From assembly GCF_000331775.1 (NCBI RefSeq), contig NZ_CAPJ01000126.1, positions 1 to 5,084 of the forward strand: DNA of 5,084 nt, written 5' to 3'. This document shows, in pieces, positions 1 to 5,084 of the stretch (position 1 is the first letter of the stretch; each line of letters starts with the position of its first letter). The DNA comes from Xanthomonas translucens pv. translucens DSM 18974. Lineage in GTDB: Bacteria; Pseudomonadota; Gammaproteobacteria; Xanthomonadales; Xanthomonadaceae. The translations under genes and the position numbers were made by a program. Below the pieces are notes generated by a model that saw only the letters and a program-made list of their open reading frames with translations, had not been told where the DNA came from and searched no databases.

Positions 1-1
1 T

Positions 2-457
2 GCCGACGCCGCCGCACAGTTCGCCTGGCATGGCGCGACGCTGCGCGGCTGGCGCGATGCGCTGTACGCCGAGCGCGATCCGCCACCGCTGCCCGCAGAC
101 TGGCAGGCGCAATGGGACGGCCGCGCGCCGCTGGCACTGCCCGACGGCCGCCGGCTGCGCCTGCTCGCCGACGCGCCGCTGGTGTTCGACGCCCCGCTGC
201 TGGTGCGCTTGCGCCAGGGCGGCGAACGCGTTCTGCTGCCCGGACGCGTGCACTCTCAGGCGCTCAAGCAGGTCCTGCAGGAAGCCGCGGTCCCACCCTG
301 GCAACGCGCACGCCTGCCGCTGCTGTTCGACGCCGAGCGGCTGCTCGCCGCCGGCGCGGACATCGTCGCCGCGCCGCTGCACGCCTGGTTGCAGGCGCGC
401 AACGCGCGGCTGGCGCTGGACGCTGCGGCCACGCCATCGTCACCTGCCTCGCATTGA
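2..457 (+). CDS. tilS: tRNA(Ile)-lysidine synthetase, C-terminal part (5' end outside window)
   Basis: The frame is open from the window edge and gives 151 residues before TGA. TilS uses ATP and lysine to convert the wobble cytidine of tRNA-Ile(CAU) to lysidine, so that the tRNA reads AUA codons. The catalytic PP-loop half lies upstream of the window; only the substrate-binding and C-terminal domains are present. The visible TilS C-terminal signature runs over residues 73-122 of this fragment: a GGER turn, then [14 protein letters not shown], then [14 protein letters not shown], and an AAGADIVA strand. The family normally has GR..H..LK..LQE..VPPW.R.R.PLL here. The upstream segment ([16 protein letters not shown]..., then W-x(10)-LPDGRRL) also fits TilS. 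The gene ends 31 bases before xseB and is probably co-transcribed with it. The short Ala/Ser-rich tail after residue 140 is not conserved in my memory of the family. Confidence 0.9.
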   Translation, partial: ADAAAQFAWHGATLRGWRDALYAERDPPPLPADWQAQWDGRAPLALPDGRRLRLLADAPLVFDAPLLVRLRQGGERVLLPGRVHSQALKQVLQEAAVPPWQRARLPLLFDAERLLAAGADIVAAPLHAWLQARNARLALDAAATPSSPASH

Positions 458-488
458 CCCTGCCGCCGACGCCGCGCACACTTCCGCG

Positions 489-752
489 ATGCCCAAGAAG
501 TCCCTAGAAGAAGCCTCCCCGGTCGCCCGCTTCGAGCAATCGCTCGAGGAACTGGAAGTGCTGGTGGAGAAGATGGAAACCGGCGACCTGAGCCTGGAGC
601 AGTCGCTGAGCGCCTACGAGCGCGGCGTCGGCCTGTACCGGCAGTGCCAGCAGGCGCTGGAACAGGCCGAACTGCGTGTGCGCCTGCTCAGCGATCCGGA
701 GCAGCCGGATACCGCCGTGCCGTTCGATCCCGCCCCGCTCCATGGCGGCTGA
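489..752 (+). CDS. xseB: Exodeoxyribonuclease VII small subunit
   Basis: This 87-residue protein is close to the usual length of about 80. XseB binds several copies per XseA large subunit to form exonuclease VII, a cytoplasmic enzyme that degrades single-stranded DNA in both directions. The family core is visible at about residues 14-68: [19 protein letters not shown], then [17 protein letters not shown], then a helix with [12 protein letters not shown]. These are the two antiparallel helices typical of the family (PF02609). The ATG at 489 was chosen because the protein then starts with MPKKS, normal for the family; the same frame is open far upstream, but that part is low-complexity shadow sequence lying over tilS. 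No clear Shine-Dalgarno sequence precedes it, so translation may depend on reading through from tilS. The last 11 bases overlap ispA. Confidence 0.95.
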   Translation: MPKKSLEEASPVARFEQSLEELEVLVEKMETGDLSLEQSLSAYERGVGLYRQCQQALEQAELRVRLLSDPEQPDTAVPFDPAPLHGG

Positions 753-1623
753 CGCCGCGTTCGCGCGCTGGCGCCAGCGCGTGGAAGCCGGCCTGGACCT
801 GCACCTGCCCAGCGCCGCGGCCGCACCGCAGCGCCTGCACGCGGCGATGCGCCACGCCACCCTCGGCGGCGGCAAGCGCATGCGCCCGCTGCTGGTCTAC
901 GCCAGCGGCGCGCTGTTCGCCGTCGACGCAGCGCGACTGGATGCGCCGGCGCTGGCGGTGGAACTGATCCACGCCTATTCGCTGGTGCACGACGATCTGC
1001 CGGCGATGGACGACGACGCCTTGCGCCGCGGCCAGCCCACCGTGCACATCGCCTTCGACGAGGCCACCGCGATCCTCGCCGGCGACGCGCTGCAGAGCCT
1101 GGCCTTCTCGCTGTTGGCCGGCGCCGACGCGGCCGATGCGGCATTGCGCGTGCGCTGGCTGCAGACCCTGGCCGAGGCCGCGGGCGCGGCCGGCATGTGC
1201 GGCGGCCAGGCCCTGGACATCGACGCCACCGGCACGGTGCAACCACTGGCCGACCTGCAGCGCATGCATGCATTGAAGACCGGGGCGCTGATCCGCGCCA
1301 GCGTGCGCCTGGGTGCGCTGGCCGGCGGCGCCGACGCCGCCGCGCTGGCGCAGTTGGATGCCTTCGCCAGCGCGCTGGGCCTGGCGTTTCAGGTGCGCGA
1401 CGACATCCTCGACATCGAAGCCAGTTCCGAACAGCTCGGCAAGACCGCCGGCAAGGACGCGGCGCAGGCCAAGTCCACCTACCCGGCGCTGCTCGGCATG
1501 GAGGGCGCCAAGGCCAAGCTCACCGAACTGGCGGCAACGATGCGCGACAGCCTGCACGGCCACGGCGCCCGCGCCGACGCGCTGGCGGCGCTGGCGCGGC
1601 TGGCGGTGGATCGCTCGCACTGA
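742..1623 (+). CDS. ispA: Farnesyl diphosphate synthase (geranyltranstransferase)
   Basis: This 293-residue cytosolic all-alpha polyprenyl synthase condenses IPP with DMAPP and then with geranyl-PP to give farnesyl-PP, the precursor of ubiquinone side chains and undecaprenyl phosphate. All signature elements are present: GGGKRMRP (residues 42-49); the first aspartate-rich motif DDLPAMDDD (84-92) with the two-residue insert of bacterial type II FPP synthases; CGGQALDID (153-161); LKTGALI (178-184); the second aspartate-rich motif DDILD (220-224); and [17 protein letters not shown] (232-248). Tyr79-Ser80 just before the first motif match the chain-length gate of E. coli IspA and predict a C15 product. 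The ATG at 742 gives the normal family N-terminus ([10 protein letters not shown]). An in-frame upstream extension to 676 would lie wholly inside xseB and is unlikely. There is no obvious Shine-Dalgarno sequence, which suggests translational coupling to xseB. dxs, the next gene in E. coli, is absent here. Confidence 0.96.
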   Translation: MAADAAFARWRQRVEAGLDLHLPSAAAAPQRLHAAMRHATLGGGKRMRPLLVYASGALFAVDAARLDAPALAVELIHAYSLVHDDLPAMDDDALRRGQPTVHIAFDEATAILAGDALQSLAFSLLAGADAADAALRVRWLQTLAEAAGAAGMCGGQALDIDATGTVQPLADLQRMHALKTGALIRASVRLGALAGGADAAALAQLDAFASALGLAFQVRDDILDIEASSEQLGKTAGKDAAQAKSTYPALLGMEGAKAKLTELAATMRDSLHGHGARADALAALARLAVDRSH

Positions 1624-1636
1624 AGCGATCCGCGCG

Positions 1637-1675
1637 ATGCCCTTGTAGGACTTCAGCCGCGACGGGCATGACCGG
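1637..1675 (+). repeat. Degenerate REP-like palindromic element after ispA
   Basis: Thirteen bases after the ispA stop there is ATGCCC (1637-1642), then TTGTAGGACTTCAGCCGC, then GAC and GGGCAT (1664-1669). The outer arms ATGCCC/GGGCAT pair perfectly. Xanthomonadaceae genomes carry many intergenic repeats of the form GTAGGAGCGGCTTCAGCCGC...GGGC, whose inner arms GCGGC/GCCGC form a hairpin. Measured against that remembered form, this copy lacks about four bases (GCGG) of the left inner arm, so only the outer stem can form. It may act as a weak transcript end or mRNA stabiliser for the tilS-xseB-ispA transcript; no T-run follows, so it is not a standard intrinsic terminator. The family assignment is from memory of such genomes, not from a search. 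Confidence 0.55.
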
Positions 1676-1739
1676 TGCGATCTGGCCAGAACCACGTGGA
1701 GGGGTGATCCGCGTCGGCCGATCGCGCGCACGATGCTCC

Positions 1740-2030
1740 GAATGCAGACACGCAAAAACGCGGTCCGGCGTAGCAGCCAACGGATGCGGTCGCCGGCGGC
1801 CGCGCTGGCGGTGGTCGGCGCATCACCCTGGATACGATTGAAGCAGCGGCGATCCAGCCGGGGCGCTCCTGCCGCAGGTACCCGATCGCCGGTTCCAGCG
1901 CCTGCCGGCATTCGATCCTGCGCCACTGCCGGCGCACGAGCGACCCGGGCTTGCCCAGACGCCGGCGCTGGCCGCCGGCCACTACGCGCGCGCCGACGCC
2001 ACCACTGCAGAGAGTTGCCCGCGAAGCGCC
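1740..2030 (-). pseudogene. Decayed IS5-type transposase, C-terminal remnant
   Basis: Read on the minus strand, this stretch has the end of an IS5-like DDE transposase split over two frames. The first part (about 2025 down to 1863) reads AGGQRRRLGKPGSLVRRQ and then RRIECRQALEPAIGYLRQ. It resembles the family's 'AGQRRG...RR.AIEP.IGHL' region, where the Glu at about 1893-1895 would be the catalytic E. Near 1858-1863 the match jumps to another frame, which reads RLDRRCFNRIQGDA and then AAGDRIRWLL (about 1862-1770). This corresponds to the usual 'RMDRCWLKG..GDALHAVL..AGYNIRWLLR'. The jump implies an indel, and the altered residues (GDAPTT for GDALHA, GDRIRW for GYNIRW) show further decay. I find neither the N-terminal half, nor the two catalytic Asp residues, nor terminal inverted repeats. 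It is an old, non-functional relic; the exact IS group is uncertain. Confidence 0.7.
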
Positions 2031-2184
2031 CACGATCCAGCGGTCGTCCATCAACGTGGCGGCGCTCAGGCGGCGCTGGTGGCGATATCCCACGCATTGC
2101 CGGCAAGCCAAGCGACAGCGTCGCGAGAAATCGCGTCAATGAACCCGGCTCTTTCCCGTAGACAAGTTCGCCGCCCTTCCGTAG

Positions 2185-2200
2185 ACCATTTAAAAATGGT
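2185..2200. promoter_or_regulatory. Perfect 16-base palindrome, possible operator
   Basis: ACCATTTAAAAATGGT has 7-base arms (ACCATTT and AAATGGT) around a central AA. It lies about 112 bases upstream of the proposed -35 box of the regulator gene. A dimeric regulator could bind it, or it could form a small hairpin in RNA. No T-run follows, so a terminator is not favoured. No particular regulator is recognised. Confidence 0.35.
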
Positions 2201-2220
2201 GGCATGGCGAGAACGGCAAA

Positions 2221-2274
2221 AAAGCGCCGGAAGCCGAAAAATGCACGACGCACGCAAAGCGCCGAAAGCCAAAC
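2221..2274 (+). repeat. Two 19-base imperfect direct repeats upstream of the regulator
   Basis: AAAGCGCCGGAAGCCGAAA (2221-2239) and AAAGCGCCGAAAGCCAAAC (2256-2274) agree at 16 of 19 positions and start 35 bases apart. They end about 38 bases before the proposed -35 box, where activator sites often lie. OmpR-type regulators usually bind direct half-sites about 10-11 bases apart, so the 35-base period does not fit one such dimer site, although two separate sites are possible. They may also be a simple duplication in A-rich DNA. Confidence 0.35.
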
Positions 2275-2311
2275 GGAAGGTAAAGAGACACCGGCATGGC
2301 GGACCGGATCT

Positions 2312-2340
2312 TTGACTTTTCTCACATGGCGCACTGAAAT
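2312..2340 (+). promoter_or_regulatory. Candidate sigma-70 promoter of the three-gene signalling operon
   Basis: TTGACT (2312-2317, 5 of 6 to consensus) is followed after 17 bases by TGAAAT (2335-2340, 4 of 6). This predicts transcription starting near 2347 and a leader of about 30 bases before the ATG at 2379. Two other -10-like strings, TAAACT (2342-2347) and TAATAC (2349-2354), lie close by but lack a well-spaced -35. The local rise in A+T and the position directly ahead of the operon support a promoter here; the exact boxes are a visual estimate. Confidence 0.5.
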
Positions 2341-2355
2341 GTAAACTCTAATACG

Positions 2356-2372
2356 CCCTCATCCTGAGGGGG
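2356..2372 (+). promoter_or_regulatory. Leader hairpin overlapping the Shine-Dalgarno sequence of the regulator gene
   Basis: CCCTCA (2356-2361) and TGAGGG (2365-2370) are a perfect 6-base inverted repeat with a 3-base loop (TCC). The right arm contains the purine-rich ribosome binding site GAGGGGG (2366-2372), six bases before the ATG at 2379. The good spacing supports 2379 as the start of the regulator. Pairing of the left arm with GAGGG would mask the site, so the hairpin could limit translation. That effect is inferred from the sequence alone. Confidence 0.5.
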
Positions 2373-2378
2373 CAGCGC

Positions 2379-3122
2379 ATGTCGAAGACAAGTACAAGCA
2401 CCTACATGCCAAGGGTGCTGGTATTAGACGACGATTCGGCAATGGCGCAGGTCGTCGTCGATCATCTGCGCATGCAAAGCATGGAAGCATCCGCGGTCAG
2501 TACCAGCGCCGCCATGAAGCAACAGCTCCGCACACAGCAGCCGGATATTCTGCTGCTCGATCTGATGCTACAGGATGAGGACGGACTGAATCTTCTGCGT
2601 GAATTGCGCCGCGATTCGGATATTCCCGTGATAATCATCACAGGTCACAGGCACGACGAGATCGATCGCGTGGTCGGCCTGGAATTGGGCGCCGACGACT
2701 ATCTGCCCAAGCCGTTCGGTCTGCACGAGCTCACCGCGCGCGTCCGCGCAGTCCTGCGCCGGCATTCTCTTGCGCGCTCCGCACCGGCCCATGCATCCGA
2801 TGAGGGCGGCTACGCATTCGGCGACTGGCATTTCGACCTGAATGCGCGCACGGTGACCGCCGTCGGTAACCAGCCCATCGCGTTGACCAAGGGCGAGTAT
2901 GCGCTGCTGCGGGCCTTCGCCGATGCGCCGGGAAGGCCACTCAGCCGCGAGCATCTGCTGCGGGCCACACGCCTGCATGACGATGTCTTCGATCGCAGCA
3001 TCGACGTCCAGATCCTGCGGCTGCGCCGCAAATTGGAACGCGACCCCAGGTCTCCGGAGCTGATCGTCACCATCCGCGGTGTGGGCTATGTCTTCACACC
3101 GCAGGTGGAGCGGACGCGGTGA
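2379..3122 (+). CDS. OmpR-family two-component response regulator
   Basis: This 247-residue protein has the normal length of the family. Residues 12-128 form a receiver domain with the acidic pocket Asp17-Asp18-Asp19, phospho-acceptor Asp61 (LLLDLML), switch Thr88 (IIITGH) and Lys111 (LPKPF), so it should be phosphorylated normally. After a linker (about 129-143), residues 145-243 form an OmpR/PhoB winged helix. It includes LTKGEYALLRAF, the recognition-helix region RSIDVQILRLRRKLE (206-220) and the wing IRGVGYVF (232-239). It should bind DNA as a dimer and regulate transcription; the targets cannot be read from the window. The start at 2379 is backed by the Shine-Dalgarno at 2366-2372; the in-frame Met10 lacks one. 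It is the first gene of a three-gene operon: its stop overlaps the next start (GTGA, 3119-3122). The partner kinase is probably the sensor starting at 4060. Confidence 0.95.
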   Translation: MSKTSTSTYMPRVLVLDDDSAMAQVVVDHLRMQSMEASAVSTSAAMKQQLRTQQPDILLLDLMLQDEDGLNLLRELRRDSDIPVIIITGHRHDEIDRVVGLELGADDYLPKPFGLHELTARVRAVLRRHSLARSAPAHASDEGGYAFGDWHFDLNARTVTAVGNQPIALTKGEYALLRAFADAPGRPLSREHLLRATRLHDDVFDRSIDVQILRLRRKLERDPRSPELIVTIRGVGYVFTPQVERTR

Positions 3123-4063
3123 TCCGACGCGCGCGTACGGCCTTCTTGCGGAATATCCTGACTGTGCTGAGCGCATGCGCCAGCCCCGCAGCCATGACCG
3201 CACAGAGCGAACGCGCGTCGAACGAACCGATCCATCCGCTACCCGCGCCGACCGGATTGGATCCGGCCAGGGTCGCGCTGGGCGCGCGCCTGTTCCGCGC
3301 CCCGCGCCTGTCCGGCGATGGCCGGCTGTCGTGGCAGTCCTGCCACGACATCGCCAGCAATGGTGCCGGCCATCGAGCGCTGAACGAGGTCGACGGCAGG
3401 CCCCCGCCCGTGTTCAACACTCCCACCGTGTTCAATGCCACGCTGTCCTTCCGCCTGAACCGGGGAGGGAAATTGCGCACGCTGCACGAACAGGCGCTGG
3501 CGTCGCTGCAGAATCCACGGGAAATGCGGGCCGATGTGGCAACGCTCGTACGACGATTGCGCGGCGATGCCGGGTCCGTCCGCGATTTCGAACGTGCCTA
3601 CCGACGCCCCCCAGACCGCGTGACGCTGCTCGATGCGATCGCCAGCGACGAACGCGCGCTCACCACGCCCGGCAGCCGCTTCGATCGCTGGCTGCAAGGC
3701 GACGACGACGCGCTGACAGCGCAGGAGCTGCGTGGCTACCGCAGTTGCACATCGGTGGGCTGCATCGCCTGCCATCAGGGCCGCGGCGTAGGCGGGAACC
3801 TGTTCCAGCGTAGTGGGGTGTTTTCTCCAGCCGCCCGCCACAGCGTGGCCAGGTTGCGCGTTCCGAGCCTGCGCAATGTCGCCGCGACCGCGCCCTATTT
3901 CCATGATGGCAGCGCACCGACCCTGGAGTGCGCTATCGACGCAATGGCGCGGGCGCAGCTCGCCGTGGTGCTGCGCCGCGAGGAGATCGCCGACATCGCC
4001 GCGTTCTTGCGGGCGCTCACCGGCAACCATGACGGACACCCGGTCACGGATCGAACGCGATGA
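3119..4063 (+). CDS. Exported cytochrome c peroxidase/MauG-family protein with a degenerate first haem site
   Basis: This is a 314-residue member of the dihaem cytochrome c peroxidase/MauG family, which act in the periplasm on peroxide or on protein side chains. The N-terminus MIRRARTAFLRNILTVLSAC looks like an export signal, with a lipobox-like LSAC at Cys20 but a short hydrophobic core. Family landmarks include LGARLF...LSGDGRLS (54-71), NTPTVFNATLSFR (100-112), the active-site pair Gln125 and Glu135 (EQALASLQNPREM), the second haem motif CIACH (215-219), GGNLFQ (225-230), VPSLRNVAATAPYFHDGSAPTL (248-269), and Met276, a likely distal haem ligand. Oddly, the first haem motif is WQSCH (72-76), with Trp for the first Cys. 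The usual WDGR inter-haem motif is replaced by RGGK (115-118), losing its Trp. GTG start in a 4-base GTGA overlap implies translational coupling to the regulator. It may bind one haem normally and serve as a redox-sensing partner; peroxidase activity is doubtful. Confidence 0.85.
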   Translation: MIRRARTAFLRNILTVLSACASPAAMTAQSERASNEPIHPLPAPTGLDPARVALGARLFRAPRLSGDGRLSWQSCHDIASNGAGHRALNEVDGRPPPVFNTPTVFNATLSFRLNRGGKLRTLHEQALASLQNPREMRADVATLVRRLRGDAGSVRDFERAYRRPPDRVTLLDAIASDERALTTPGSRFDRWLQGDDDALTAQELRGYRSCTSVGCIACHQGRGVGGNLFQRSGVFSPAARHSVARLRVPSLRNVAATAPYFHDGSAPTLECAIDAMARAQLAVVLRREEIADIAAFLRALTGNHDGHPVTDRTR

Positions 4064-5084
4064 AGACCGTCATCGCCATGTCCACCATCCTGCTGGTCGC
4101 GATGGCGACCGTCGAAACAGTCACCCGCCTGCTCGACGAGCAGGCCCATCGTTACGACTTGGCCATGAGCACCCTGGATGCGCTGAACATCGCCGACACC
4201 TGCATGCATAAGGGCGTACTGGAGTTGCGTGCGGGCCTGCTGCACGACGACGACCGCATCGTCGACGACAACCGGCACGCCTGGAAAGCGCTGCAGCAAC
4301 TGCATGGATTGGCGCAATCCGACGAACCGCTGATCGCGGCGATCCGCGCGCTCGAGCGAGACTATCGGTCCAAGTCGGCGCAACTGGAACTGTTCAAGAC
4401 GCAGAACGCGCTGCTCGGAAATTCGCTGGCGTACTTCTGGCGCGAGAGCGACGCACGCATGCGCGACAGCCTCGACCGGGCCGAGCTGCGACGGCTCGGC
4501 GCGCTGGGCAGCGCGATGCACCGCCTCAGCATGGACAACAGCGCGGACATCCAGGCGCTGGCGCGCGCGCGACTGGAGGCCGCCACGCACGGTCGCGGAC
4601 CATCCCCCTTGCTGACGCACGGACGCATGCTGCTGGAGCTGCTGCCGGCGACCGAGGCCAGCATCGAACGTATGCGTCCCGTCACTGAACTGGCGTCCTA
4701 CCGCCGCGTGCGCGGCGACCTCCAACAGCGCATGCTCGCGCTCGATACGCTGCGCGGAACGCTGCGCCTGTGCATGCTGGCGATGGCCGCGATCATGGTC
4801 GCGATGCTGGTGCACCTGACCCTGCTGCTACGCCGCCGTGCGAGCACGCTGCGCCGGCGCGCCGAGTTCGGCCGCATCATGGTGTCGATCTCGCGCGAGC
4901 TGATCGGCAGCGATCGCGCGCGGATCGACCACGCCATCACCGCGGCGGCCGGACGTATCGCGGCCTGGCTCGATCTGCCGTATTCGGCCCTGATCCTCGA
5001 CAGCGGCGCCGCGCCGACCTCGACCTGGCCGGAACCGCGCGATGCCCGCGTACATGCGGCCACCGCAGCGGCGCTGGCGCTGCC
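4060..5084 (+). CDS. Membrane sensor protein with DAHL-like periplasmic domain and GAF-like region, 3' end outside window (probable histidine kinase)
   Basis: The frame is open from ATG 4060 to the window edge (341 codons). The ATG overlaps the preceding stop as ATGA (4060-4063). Residues 4-18 form a short first membrane segment, and about 235-257 (LRLCMLAMAAIMVAMLVHLTLLL) a second, followed by the Arg-rich stop RRRASTLRRR. Between them about 215 residues, rich in Leu and Arg and predicted helical, should lie in the periplasm. LELRAGLLHDDDRIVDDN (54-71) and FKTQNALLGNSLAYF (112-126) match my memory of the DAHL helical sensory domain, where 'FKS.NALLRNSLAYFP' recurs. After the membrane, EFGRIMVSISRELIGSDRARIDHAITAAAGRIAAWL (269-304) resembles the start of a GAF domain. 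DAHL proteins are commonly histidine kinases, and the operon begins with a response regulator, so a kinase core is expected beyond the window but is not seen. The stimulus is unknown; the adjacent haem protein is a candidate partner. Confidence 0.8.
   Translation, partial: MKTVIAMSTILLVAMATVETVTRLLDEQAHRYDLAMSTLDALNIADTCMHKGVLELRAGLLHDDDRIVDDNRHAWKALQQLHGLAQSDEPLIAAIRALERDYRSKSAQLELFKTQNALLGNSLAYFWRESDARMRDSLDRAELRRLGALGSAMHRLSMDNSADIQALARARLEAATHGRGPSPLLTHGRMLLELLPATEASIERMRPVTELASYRRVRGDLQQRMLALDTLRGTLRLCMLAMAAIMVAMLVHLTLLLRRRASTLRRRAEFGRIMVSISRELIGSDRARIDHAITAAAGRIAAWLDLPYSALILDSGAAPTSTWPEPRDARVHAATAAALAL

Larger units (their letters stand above)
2112..2311. other. AT-richer intergenic segment, no supported gene
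   Basis: This part lies between the transposase relic and the promoter of the regulator gene. It is visibly richer in A than the flanking genes, especially over 2185-2290. It contains a perfect palindrome (2185-2200) and a pair of imperfect direct repeats (2221-2239 and 2256-2274). Two short Lys/Arg-rich frames cross it on the + strand: one from about 2139 to 2315, and one starting with ATG at about 2204 that reads MARTAKKRRKPKNARR. Neither has a convincing Shine-Dalgarno sequence or family resemblance, and A-rich DNA produces such basic frames by chance. I therefore treat the segment as upstream regulatory or scar DNA. Confidence 0.45.

Noticed and set aside
1624..1680. Intrinsic terminator after ispA
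   Set aside because: The paired arms ATGCCC/GGGCAT are not followed by a T-run and the inner stem is incomplete, so I list it only as a degenerate repeat.
1197..1841. Plus-strand frame continuing from inside ispA into the intergenic region
   Set aside because: Arg/Gly-rich out-of-frame reading of ispA with no start signal and no family resemblance.
2066..2230. Minus-strand frame reading ERAGFIDAISRDAVAWLAGN, which looks protein-like
   Set aside because: It stops soon after, has no recognised family and does not join the transposase match; possibly another relic but not supportable.
2139..2315. Small Lys/Arg-rich protein (MNPALSRRQ...), and an alternative starting near 2204 (MARTAKKRRK...)
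   Set aside because: No good Shine-Dalgarno sequence and no recognised family; the basic composition follows from A-rich DNA, and the frames run into or past the promoter region.
688..2334. Very long open frame on the minus strand (548 codons)
   Set aside because: It runs antisense across xseB, ispA and the intergenic region with Arg/Ala/Gln-rich low-complexity content typical of antisense frames in GC-rich DNA. Only the piece at about 1740-1862 has a family match, as part of the transposase relic.
3239..4039. 266-codon minus-strand frame over the peroxidase-like gene
   Set aside because: Antisense shadow; the opposite strand carries the clear peroxidase-family motifs.
3895..4815. 306-codon minus-strand frame over the sensor gene
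   Set aside because: His/Gln/Arg-rich shadow of the sensor coding frame with no recognisable domain; the + strand frame has membrane segments and DAHL- and GAF-like motifs.
1..5084. CRISPR array, tRNA or rRNA genes
   Set aside because: No regularly spaced repeats and no tRNA- or rRNA-like sequence seen by eye on either strand.

Overview
The window is high-GC gammaproteobacterial DNA, most likely from the Xanthomonadaceae (Xanthomonas or a close relative such as Lysobacter). Three things point there: GC-rich codon use throughout; the tilS-xseB-ispA gene order; and a short intergenic repeat at about 1637-1675 that resembles the 'TTGTAGGAG..GGCTTCAGCC..GACGGGC' palindromic repeats I know from that family. 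The organism call is an inference made without a database search.

Left part (1-1623, + strand): a housekeeping operon. It holds the last 151 codons of tilS (tRNA-Ile lysidine synthetase), then xseB (exonuclease VII small subunit), then ispA (farnesyl diphosphate synthase, all motifs intact). ispA overlaps the end of xseB by 11 bases. The E. coli-type neighbour dxs does not follow.

Middle part (1624-2378): 755 bases with no intact gene that I can support. It holds a degraded palindromic repeat right after ispA and the decayed C-terminal part of an IS5-type transposase on the minus strand (about 1740-2030, with at least one frameshift). After these comes an AT-richer stretch (about 2112-2340) with a perfect 16-base palindrome and a pair of 19-base imperfect direct repeats. 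It ends with a likely promoter and a leader hairpin covering the ribosome binding site of the next gene.

Right part (2379-5084, + strand): a tightly packed three-gene signalling operon with 4-base stop/start overlaps at both junctions. It encodes an OmpR-type response regulator, an exported protein of the dihaem cytochrome c peroxidase/MauG family, and the first 341 codons of a membrane sensor with a DAHL-like periplasmic helical domain followed by a cytoplasmic GAF-like region. The kinase core of the sensor would lie beyond the window.

The point most worth a second look is the peroxidase-like protein. Its first haem motif reads W-Q-S-C-H instead of C-x-x-C-H, and the tryptophan that normally lies between the two haems is an arginine. 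The second haem motif and the active-site Gln/Glu pair are kept. Encoded between a regulator and a periplasmic sensor, it could be a redox or peroxide sensing accessory protein rather than an ordinary peroxidase. That role is inference.
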